In this document: in pieces, positions 1 through 6,421 of the stretch
Layout of the letters: each line of letters starts with the position of its first letter
Position numbering within the stretch: position 1 is the first letter of the stretch
Notes under the pieces: generated by a model
Told to the model about the DNA's origin: nothing
Databases searched by the model: none
Seen by the model: the letters and a program-made list of their open reading frames with translations, nothing else
Program-made: the position numbers and the translations under genes
Source: JBBSEZ01 sp038239195
GTDB lineage: Bacteria > Planctomycetota > Planctomycetia > Gemmatales > Gemmataceae
Direction of reading: 5' to 3'
DNA length: 15,252 bases
Assembly (NCBI GenBank): GCA_038239195.1
Contig: JBBSEZ010000236.1
Location: forward strand, 1 to 15,252

Positions 1-43
<43 letters not shown>

Positions 44-49
44 CGTCGA

Positions 50-83
50 GGCTCGCTGTCAGGAGATGACAGCGAGCCTTTTT
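50..83 (+). terminator. Rho-independent terminator of the tRNA
   Basis: A perfect 11-bp stem, GGCTCGCTGTC (50-60) with GACAGCGAGCC (68-78), closes a 7-nt loop and is followed directly by TTTTT (79-83). It starts 7 nt after the tRNA discriminator base. This is a textbook intrinsic terminator and separates the tRNA unit from everything downstream. Confidence 0.92.
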
Positions 84-106
84 CGTTGACAGGCCACTCC
101 GAAGCG

Positions 107-149
107 AAAAAGGGCGAGCCGCCGGGCTTGCCCCGGCGGAGCTCGTCCC
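107..149 (-). terminator. Candidate minus-strand Rho-independent terminator
   Basis: Bases 112-126 pair with 132-149. The inner stem CGCCGGG/CCCGGCG surrounds the loop CTTGC, and the outer part pairs GGGCGAGC with GCTCG(T)CCC, with a 2-nt and a 1-nt bulge. Read on the minus strand the stem is followed at once by five T residues (complement of AAAAA, 107-111). It fits termination of leftward transcription. No convincing minus-strand gene lies to its right, so either an unannotated leftward transcript exists or the element protects the tRNA unit from antisense reading. Confidence 0.5.
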
Positions 150-649
150 CGCCGCTCGCCTCCTCTTCGACCTTGAAGGCGCTCGCCGAGGGTTTCTACC
201 TTCCGGGCGTTCGCGAACCAATCCGGGACGGCGGAAGAGAGCGGCGAGAAGCCCGCGGCGAAGCCAGAAGCCAGGAGCGGGGCGGATGGGCAGAACGCTC
301 GCCCCTAGACGGTTGGCGCTCCCTCGGTCTGCCGCTAGAATCCCCTTCGATCGCCGGAGCGACCCGCCGCCAAGACGGCGCCTCTCTCCCGCAACGTTCG
401 CCGCGTCCCTCGTCACGGAACGACAGTCCCTTGACATGCCCACGTCCGCGTGGAGCGGTTCGCCGTTCCTTGCCACTTCTGACGGTCGAAGGACCAGAAG
501 CGGCGGGCAGGTTGCGCCCGGCAAGCGTGCTTTTCGGCCGGCGCCGGCGTCGGCCCGGCCTTCGAGGGCAGGGAAACGCCCTGAAAGAGCGCAAGGCCGG
601 ATAGAGTAGTAACGAGGCGGGAGAGGACGCACGGCGACAGCGAGGCCCC
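150..649. other. Gene-free leader region upstream of the cytochrome operon
   Basis: About 500 bp between the tRNA/terminator block and the first cytochrome gene. Open frames here are Arg/Pro/Ser-rich translations of GC-rich DNA with no recognisable domain, and none starts after a convincing ribosome site. A TTGACA lies at 431-436 without a matching -10. A weak TAGAGT (602-607) lies about 45 bp before the first start codon. The operon promoter is expected in this region but cannot be placed with confidence. Confidence 0.5.
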
Positions 650-2065
650 ATGCGACGCACACCGACGTTCTGGCTGTTCTTCGTCGTGGCGCTCGTGGTC
701 GCGGCCGTGGCCGCCCGCCACGGCACGGCCCGGCGGCAAGAGGACAGGGCGCCGGCCCTCCCCGGCAAGGGCCTTCCCCCCGGCGTGCAGGGCGTGGCGA
801 CGTGCGCCTCGATGGCTTGCCACCACGCCAACGGCCCCAAAGGCAGCAAGGGCAGCGAATACTCCACCTGGATCGCCCACGACCCGCACGCCAGGGCCTA
901 CCGCGTGCTGTTCGAGAAGCGCTCGCGGGACGTCGCCAAGGCCCTCGCTCGCAAAGACGACAAGGGCAAGCTCCTCCCGGCGCACCGCGACCCACTCTGT
1001 CTGAGCTGTCACGTTCATCCCGACCCGGACGTTCGCGGCACCCCCGAACGGCAACGGTTCGCCTGGAGCGATGGCGTCGGCTGCGAGCCCTGCCACGGCG
1101 AGGCGAAAAACTGGCTCACCACCCACTACCTCGCCGAGTTTCTGGAACAGACGCCCGCGAAGAAGGCGGAGGTCGGCCTGAAGAACACGAAGTCCCTGCG
1201 CGTGCGGGCCGAGGTGTGCGCCCGCTGCCACGTCGGCGACCGCGAGATGGACGTCAACCACGACCTGATCGCGGCGGGGCACCCCCGGCTGCGTTTCGAG
1301 TTCGCGGCCTACCACGCCAACTATCCGAAGCACTGGCGGGAGAAGGCGCCCCGGAAGGACTTCGAGGCACGGGCCTGGGCGATCGGGCAACTGGTCTCGG
1401 CGCAGGCCGCGCTCGAGCTGCTGCAACATCGGGCCACCGCGTCTTCGACCAACGCCGAGAAGCCCTGGCCCGAGTTTGCCGAATACAACTGTGCGGCCTG
1501 CCACCACGACCTGAAGGGGGGCCCGAAGCCAAACCTGGGGCCACGCCTCGCCGGGGACTTGCTCTGGGGGACGTGGTACTTCGCGATGCTGCCGGCCCTG
1601 GCCGAGGCGCCCGGCGGGCCGCGCTCGAAGCTCGACCTGGGCCCGCTCGACAAGATGATGCGCAAGCGCGTGCCGAACGAGAAAAAGGTGAGCGAGGAAG
1701 CGAGGGCCCGGAGCAGGGAATTGGGCGCCTGGCTCGACGCGCTGGAAAGGGCCCCGGCTCAGGACGCGGCCCAGCTCGCCCGCCTGGTGCGCGAGCTGGC
1801 CGGGGACAGGGCGGGCCTTGCCCCCACGACGTGGGATGGCTCGACGCAGCTTTACCTCGGCCTCGCCGCGGCGTATCACGGTTGGGGGGACGCGCTGAGC
1901 CCCGACAAGCCCCCCGCGGGCGCGAAGAAGGCCCTCGAAGCGTTGCGCGACGAGCTCGAAAAGGCGTTCCCGCGCGGGGGCACGAACGTCTACGACAGCC
2001 CGAGCAACTTTCGCCCATCCCGTTTGCAAGCCCCTCTGGGCGAGTTGCGGAAGCGTGCGAAGTAA
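650..2065 (+). CDS. Pentahaem c-type cytochrome, cytochrome C554-like
   Basis: A 471-residue exported cytochrome. Residues 8-22 are a hydrophobic signal or membrane anchor after the basic start MRRTPTFW. Five haem sites are visible: an unusual CX4CH at 52-58, then CXXCH at 117-121, 145-149, 190-194 and 281-285. Histidines in the AHDPHA stretch (77, 80) and in the AAGHP stretch (211) sit where C554-type cytochromes place distal ligands. Residues 290-471 are haem-free, charged and probably helical. The likely role is periplasmic electron transfer; donor and acceptor are unknown. ATG at 650 has a weak GCGAGG 5 nt upstream. It is first in a co-directional run, 26 bp before a paralogue with the same haem spacing, so tandem duplication is likely. 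The C554 family assignment rests on motifs only. Confidence 0.88.
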   Translation: MRRTPTFWLFFVVALVVAAVAARHGTARRQEDRAPALPGKGLPPGVQGVATCASMACHHANGPKGSKGSEYSTWIAHDPHARAYRVLFEKRSRDVAKALARKDDKGKLLPAHRDPLCLSCHVHPDPDVRGTPERQRFAWSDGVGCEPCHGEAKNWLTTHYLAEFLEQTPAKKAEVGLKNTKSLRVRAEVCARCHVGDREMDVNHDLIAAGHPRLRFEFAAYHANYPKHWREKAPRKDFEARAWAIGQLVSAQAALELLQHRATASSTNAEKPWPEFAEYNCAACHHDLKGGPKPNLGPRLAGDLLWGTWYFAMLPALAEAPGGPRSKLDLGPLDKMMRKRVPNEKKVSEEARARSRELGAWLDALERAPAQDAAQLARLVRELAGDRAGLAPTTWDGSTQLYLGLAAAYHGWGDALSPDKPPAGAKKALEALRDELEKAFPRGGTNVYDSPSNFRPSRLQAPLGELRKRAK

Positions 2066-2091
2066 GAAGCCCAACCTCGCGAGGGACGCTC

Positions 2092-3714
2092 ATGTTCCCC
2101 ATCCCCCGGCACTGGAAGATCGCGATTGTCGCCGTTCTGGCGTGCCTGGGGCTCACGTGGCTGGCGCGAGGGCGCGGCCAGGAGGGCGGCCCCCGGCTGC
2201 CCCCGCCCGCACCAAGGGAAAAGGCCGGCGAACCAGACAAGCTCGCGGAGAAGGGGCGGCCAACGCCCCTCTACTACGGCACGGCGGCGTGCTCCAACGC
2301 CGGCTGTCACAGCTCGCCGCCCAACAAATGGCCAGCGGACCTCCTGTGCCGCTGCAACGAGTACGTGGAGTGGGAAAAGAAGGACAAGCACGCCGACGCC
2401 TACACCGCGCTGCTGCCCGAGAAGAACGCGCTGGCCAAACAGATGCAGCGGCTCCTGGGCGAGGAGCCACTGAGCAAGCGCGCGGCGTGCCTGGCCTGTC
2501 ATGCGGTCGTCATCGCCGACAAGGCCGTTGCGAAGAGGAGCAAGGAGGTCTTTTTCGACGTGGCCGAGGGCGTGAGCTGCGTGGCCTGTCACGGGGCCGC
2601 GAAGGAGTGGGTGAGCAAGCACGGGTTGCTGGTCGAATATCCCAACTGGCGGGGCACGAAGCTGACTCGCGCCCAGAAGGAAACGTACGGCATGGCCGAC
2701 CTCTGGGGCCCGATCCGGCGGACCGAGCTGTGCGCTTCCTGCCACGTGGGCAAGGTCGATGGCGATCCGGCCCAGCGCAAATTCGTCACGCACGAGATGT
2801 ACGCGGCCGGCCATCCTCCCTTGCCCGCCTTTGAAATCGCCAGCTTCAGCGAGCAGATGCCGCGGCACTGGTTAGAGCGGGGCAAGAAGAAGAGCGCGGC
2901 GGTGCGCAAGGAATTGGGCTACGTCGAGGGGGAACGGGAGCTGACGAAACTGGTCCTGGTCGGCGCCGCGGTGTCGCTGCGCGAGTCGATGCGGTTGCTC
3001 GCCCACGAGGCGGGCGAGTGCGCCAAGGCCCCGTCCGATTCCGACCGGCGGGGCCTCGACCTGGCCAACTTCGACTGCTACGCGTGCCATCACGATCTGA
3101 AAGCGGACAGCCCGCGGCAGAAGCGCGGCTTCGTGGGGAAACCGGGCCGCGTGCCGATGCGCCCCTGGCCGACGGTGCTGATGGAACTGGCCCTCCGCGA
3201 GGGGAGCGAGGACGCGAAGGGGGCCGAGCGCGAAGCGGCAAACTATCGCAAGCTGCTCGAAGCGGTCAACGCGGGCTTCGACGCGCGGCCGTATGGAGAC
3301 CCCGTCAAGATTGCGCCCGCGGCGCGCGCGCTGGAGAAGTGGGCCGACGCGCTGGCCCAGCGGCTCGACGAGAAAAGGTGGGACGGAAGGCAGGGCCGCC
3401 AGGCGCTGCGCCGTCTGCTCGTCCTGCACGAGGACAGGAACGTCCCCGATTACGACTCCGCACGGCTCCTGGCCTGGTCGTTCAACGCGATGTACGGCGA
3501 GCTCCGCCCTTCCCCGGACAGCGAGGTGGCGAAGGCCCAGGCGGGGCTGGAGAAGGCCCTCGAGCTGAAGTTACCGGCAGGCCGAAAGGCGCGCACCGTC
3601 GAGGAACGGCAGGCGAGCCTGAACGCGCTCAACGAGTTCAAGCCGGGCGATTTCCAGAGCGCGTTCCGCCGGTTGCACGGGCGCCTCGGCACGAAACCGG
3701 CGAAGGAGCCCTGA
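2092..3714 (+). CDS. Pentahaem c-type cytochrome, cytochrome C554-like (paralogue of the preceding gene)
   Basis: A 540-residue protein with an N-terminal membrane segment or signal (about residues 9-25), so it acts outside the cytoplasmic membrane. Haem sites are CX4CH at 67-73 and CXXCH at 133-137, 163-167, 214-218 and 329-333. The order and spacing match the preceding gene, including the AAGHP motif (His241) and the final CXXCHHD. A CRC pair (86-88) is not a haem site. The long tail from about 340 is charged and predicted helical. The start at 2092 is chosen because GAGGGA (2081-2086) lies 5 nt upstream and the signal segment begins there; the frame stays open far upstream through the previous gene. 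It may form a hetero-oligomer with its paralogue in a periplasmic electron relay. Partners are inferred only from gene order. Confidence 0.88.
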   Translation: MFPIPRHWKIAIVAVLACLGLTWLARGRGQEGGPRLPPPAPREKAGEPDKLAEKGRPTPLYYGTAACSNAGCHSSPPNKWPADLLCRCNEYVEWEKKDKHADAYTALLPEKNALAKQMQRLLGEEPLSKRAACLACHAVVIADKAVAKRSKEVFFDVAEGVSCVACHGAAKEWVSKHGLLVEYPNWRGTKLTRAQKETYGMADLWGPIRRTELCASCHVGKVDGDPAQRKFVTHEMYAAGHPPLPAFEIASFSEQMPRHWLERGKKKSAAVRKELGYVEGERELTKLVLVGAAVSLRESMRLLAHEAGECAKAPSDSDRRGLDLANFDCYACHHDLKADSPRQKRGFVGKPGRVPMRPWPTVLMELALREGSEDAKGAEREAANYRKLLEAVNAGFDARPYGDPVKIAPAARALEKWADALAQRLDEKRWDGRQGRQALRRLLVLHEDRNVPDYDSARLLAWSFNAMYGELRPSPDSEVAKAQAGLEKALELKLPAGRKARTVEERQASLNALNEFKPGDFQSAFRRLHGRLGTKPAKEP

Positions 3715-3825
3715 CAGAAGGCGAACCGCGGGGCCTGTCCCGGCGGGCAGAAAGCCTGCCGCTCGCCCGGCGCTTCGATACGATCAACTTCGTCCCGCGT
3801 CCCGAACTTTCTCCGAGCCATCGCC

Positions 3826-4731
3826 TTGCTCATCGACCGCACCCACAAGCGCTGGATCGTCGCCACCCTCCTGCTGACGGCCTTCGCCGTCGGGCTCTAC
3901 CTGGTGCTCTATTTCCGCGCCCCCGGCGGGCTCAGCGGCGGCGACCGCGTCGGCATGCTCTACGGCATCGCTGGGTCTGCCCTGATGGCCTTCGCCGGCG
4001 CGCTGTCGCTGCTGCGCCGGGTGCCGTCGTGGTGGTGGATCGGCGCTCGCCAGACCTGGCTGCGCGGGCACGTATGGCTCGGGCTGATGGCGGGGCCCCT
4101 CATCCTCTGCCACAGCGCCGGCCGGCTCGGCGGGCCGCTCGAGCTCGTCCTGATGATCGTCGTCGGCCTGACGCTCCTCACCGGCGTCTTTGGGCTGTTT
4201 CTCCAGCAGTTTCTTCCACGACTGATCGCGGCGCGAGCGACGAGCGAGGCCCCCTACGAGCAGATCCCCTTTCTTTGCGCGCGCCTGCGGCAGGAGGGAG
4301 ACGAACTGCTCGAACTGGTCAAGGCCGACGACCGCCTCGGCGAGGGCGCCCGCCAGGCGCTCTCCAGGTTCTACGACGACACCGTAAGGCCCTTCCTGGC
4401 TTCCCCTTTCTCCCGCGCCTCCCCCCTGGCCCGGCGCTTGCCCGCCGAGTTGCTCTTCGCCGACCTGGAGCGCCGGCCGGACGTGGTCGGTTCCGGGGCG
4501 GCGCGGTACAAGAAGAAGGTGGACGGGAAGTGGGACAGGGCCGGCGCGGAGGACGAGGGCGGCCGGGCCGCCGTCGTCTGGCTGCAAACGTACTGCGAGG
4601 AGCGGCGCCAGATGGGCGAGCAGGAGCGCCTCCATCACTGGCTGCACGGCTGGCTGCTCGTCCACGTGCCCCTGTCGCTGTTGCTCCTGGTGCTCGGCGT
4701 CGTCCACGTCGTCTCGGCACTCTACTACTGA
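3826..4731 (+). CDS. Five-helix di-haem b-type membrane cytochrome
   Basis: A 301-residue integral membrane protein. Hydrophobic helices lie at about 11-31, 43-63, 82-99, 105-130 and 274-299, with a polar domain of about 140 residues between helices four and five. Helix three carries His82 and His96, and helix five carries His280 and His294. Both pairs are spaced H-X13-H, the arrangement that holds two stacked b haems between two helices in cytochrome b-like proteins. It probably moves electrons between the membrane quinone pool and the haem or Fe-S partners of this operon. The start is uncertain: TTG at 3826 is the first plausible codon, there is no clear ribosome site, and the frame is open back to the previous gene's TGA at 3712-3714. 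The exact family (b561, FdnI/NarI-like or ferric-reductase-like) cannot be fixed by eye. Confidence 0.75.
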   Translation: MLIDRTHKRWIVATLLLTAFAVGLYLVLYFRAPGGLSGGDRVGMLYGIAGSALMAFAGALSLLRRVPSWWWIGARQTWLRGHVWLGLMAGPLILCHSAGRLGGPLELVLMIVVGLTLLTGVFGLFLQQFLPRLIAARATSEAPYEQIPFLCARLRQEGDELLELVKADDRLGEGARQALSRFYDDTVRPFLASPFSRASPLARRLPAELLFADLERRPDVVGSGAARYKKKVDGKWDRAGAEDEGGRAAVVWLQTYCEERRQMGEQERLHHWLHGWLLVHVPLSLLLLVLGVVHVVSALYY

Positions 4732-4737
4732 AGCGAA

Positions 4738-4826
4738 CGGCAGGAGTTGGTTTGCTGTAGGCCGGCCCTCCCGAGCCGTCTGGACGGCTCGGGAGGGCCG
4801 GCCTACAAACGTGCCTTTTCCTGCCG
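4738..4826. repeat. Palindromic intergenic repeat, copy 1 (single long hairpin)
   Basis: An 89-bp element bounded by the inverted ends CGGCAGGA (4738-4745) and TCCTGCCG (4819-4826). Inside is a perfect 25-bp inverted repeat (4756-4780 with 4783-4807) separated only by TG. The first 24 nt (4738-4761) recur exactly at the start of copy 2, and both copies carry CCTTTTCCT near the right end. It lies just after the membrane cytochrome's stop and ends 30 bp before the decahaem gene. It resembles REP/MITE-type elements. As RNA it would form a very stable stem that could shape operon mRNA ends. Confidence 0.85.
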
Positions 4827-4856
4827 CGCGCCTGAGCGCGACCTAGCGAGCCCCCC

Positions 4857-6293
4857 ATGCCCTCTTCCCTGCGCGGCCCCAAAACGCTGTCCCGCTGGCT
4901 GGAGCTGGACTACTTCAACCGGCCCCGCAAGCTGCGCCGCCTGTGGGCGGTCGTGCTGCTGGCCACCCTGTTCGCCTCCGTGGCCGCCGCGCTCGGCTGG
5001 GCCCTGCCGCCGGGCCAGCGCAAGGCGTTGCAGGCGGGCCCGGTCTCCACGGGGCATTCGCTGTTCGCGAACGATTGCAACGCCTGCCACCAGCAAGCGT
5101 GGGGCACGCTCAACCGCCTGTTCGGGCTCGCCCCCGATCGCTCCGTCCCCGACAGCGCCTGCACGCAATGCCACAGCGGCGCGACGCATCAGACAACTCA
5201 GATCGGCGAACAACGCTGCGCGAGCTGCCACAAGGAGCATCGCGGCCACAAGCCGCTGGCCCGCGTCGAGGACGGCCATTGCACGTCCTGCCACGCCGAC
5301 CTCAAACGCGACGACGGCAAGGAGCCGAGGTACGATCCGCACGTCACGGCGTTCGCGAAAGGCCAACACCCCGACACGTTCCACCGCTTCAAGGGCGGGC
5401 CGCCGAGCGATCCGGGGAAGCTCCGGTTCAATCACAAGGCCCACCTGGCGAAGGCAGGGGTGATGACCATCGACAGGGATCAAGTCGAGAAGTTGCGGAA
5501 GCAGGTCGAGAAGCAGGGAGGCGTGCCGTACTTCGAAGACCTCACGCGCGACGTGAAGCCGTTCCAACAGCTCGACTGCCAGAGCTGTCATCGGCCCGAC
5601 GCCTCTGGCCGCTTCATGCTGCCCATCGACTACGACCGCCACTGCAGGAGTTGCCACCCGCCCCTGGTGCAGCTCGTGGGGAGCTGGAAGGAGCCGCGCC
5701 TGGAAACGCTGGCTCGTTCGTTCGGCCGTCGGCCGGCGCCGCACCCTTCCCGCACGCAAACGCCCGAAGTCGTGCGTGGGGCCCTGCGCGACCGGCTGAC
5801 GCGCTTCGTCCTCGCCAACAAGCAGTTCGTGAAGGGAACGTTGCTCGACGACCTCCCGCGCCCTTTCCCCGGCAGCGGTCGCGGCCAGGGGCTCTCGAAA
5901 GGCGAACACGAATGGGTCAACGAACAGCAAGGCCAGGTCGAGCGCCTGCTGTTCGACGGGGCAGGCGGGTGCCGATTCTGCCACACCGAGAAGTCGCGCA
6001 AGGGCGGGTTGCCTGAATATCTGCCGACGCAGCTGCCCGAGCGCTGGCACGAGCATGCCTCGTTCGGCCACAAGGCCCACCTCATGCTCGCCTGCGCGGA
6101 GTGCCACGAGGGCGCGACCACGAGCTCCGAGGCGAAGGACGTTTTGCTGCCCGGCATGGACAAGTGCTTCGCGTGTCACAGCACCGAGAAGAAGAAGGCG
6201 CGCTCGGACTGCGTCGAGTGCCACACCTACCACGATGGCAAGGCGCGGCACGAGTTCCACGGCAACGAGACGATCGAACGGTTTGGGCGGTGA
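4857..6293 (+). CDS. Decahaem c-type cytochrome, membrane-anchored
   Basis: A 478-residue cytochrome with one N-terminal membrane helix (about 29-49) after a basic cytoplasmic leader, so the haem part faces the periplasm. Ten CXXCH sites begin at Cys 74, 102, 121, 142, 241, 263, 372, 413, 437 and 452. Extra His residues (HKAH at 193-196 and 405-408, HEH at 398-400) are candidate distal ligands. The motif pattern resembles cytochrome c3/c7-type multihaem proteins. The early four-haem cluster, middle pair and last four suggest a modular wire. ATG 4857 is chosen because the anchor begins there; only a weak AGCGAG precedes it. Its place between the di-haem b protein and the ferredoxin suggests it carries electrons away from the membrane module. 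It is flanked on both sides by copies of the same palindromic repeat. Confidence 0.9.
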   Translation: MPSSLRGPKTLSRWLELDYFNRPRKLRRLWAVVLLATLFASVAAALGWALPPGQRKALQAGPVSTGHSLFANDCNACHQQAWGTLNRLFGLAPDRSVPDSACTQCHSGATHQTTQIGEQRCASCHKEHRGHKPLARVEDGHCTSCHADLKRDDGKEPRYDPHVTAFAKGQHPDTFHRFKGGPPSDPGKLRFNHKAHLAKAGVMTIDRDQVEKLRKQVEKQGGVPYFEDLTRDVKPFQQLDCQSCHRPDASGRFMLPIDYDRHCRSCHPPLVQLVGSWKEPRLETLARSFGRRPAPHPSRTQTPEVVRGALRDRLTRFVLANKQFVKGTLLDDLPRPFPGSGRGQGLSKGEHEWVNEQQGQVERLLFDGAGGCRFCHTEKSRKGGLPEYLPTQLPERWHEHASFGHKAHLMLACAECHEGATTSSEAKDVLLPGMDKCFACHSTEKKKARSDCVECHTYHDGKARHEFHGNETIERFGR

Positions 6294-6298
6294 GGCGC

Positions 6299-6398
6299 CC
6301 GGCAGGAGTTGGTTTGCTGTAGGACGGCTCGGGAGGGCCGTCCTCCGGGCATGGACGGCTCAGGAGAGCCGTCCTACAGGGAGGCCTTTTCCTCCCGG
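6299..6398. repeat. Palindromic intergenic repeat, copy 2 (double hairpin)
   Basis: A 100-bp element with near-inverted ends CCGGCAGGA (6299-6307) and TCCTCCCGG (6390-6398). Bases 6300-6323 are identical to the start of copy 1. The inside differs: two tandem hairpins built on GGACGGCTC (6322-6343, and 6353-6374 with a perfect 9-bp stem and AGGA loop), plus 14-nt outer arms (6317-6330 with 6366-6379). A further GGACGGCTC (6411-6419) sits directly before the next gene's start. It lies 5 bp after the decahaem stop and 23 bp before the CNB-ferredoxin gene. Confidence 0.83.
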
Positions 6399-6421
6399 TT
6401 ACCTGAGAGAGGACGGCTCGC

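Noticed and set aside
431..436. TTGACA as a promoter -35 for the cytochrome operon
   Set aside because: Nothing resembling a -10 lies 15-19 bp downstream, and the nearest start codon is over 200 bp away.
286..609. Possible 107-residue gene upstream of the cytochrome operon
   Set aside because: No ribosome site and no recognisable domain; the composition is what random GC-rich DNA gives.
413..2074. Long minus-strand open frame (553 codons) opposite the first cytochrome
   Set aside because: The plus strand encodes five ordered haem motifs. The minus frame shows no family signature and spans the gene boundary.
2347..2355. CRC-N stretch (residues 86-89) in the second pentahaem protein as an extra haem site
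   Set aside because: The spacing is C-x-C and the following residue is Asn, not His.
3018..4760. Plus-strand frame (580 codons) overlapping the second pentahaem and membrane cytochrome genes
   Set aside because: Its translation is low-complexity Arg/Gly/Pro/Ala and conflicts with two genes that have clear haem and membrane features.
4857..6293. Decahaem protein as an MtrA-type outer-membrane electron conduit
   Set aside because: The haem count matches, but there is an uncleaved-looking membrane anchor and no porin or outer-surface cytochrome gene nearby, so extracellular electron transfer is not supported.
4738..6398. Composite transposon or CRISPR-like array from the repeated palindromes
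   Set aside because: Only two diverged copies are present, there is no transposase, spacers are absent and the enclosed sequence is a single operon gene.
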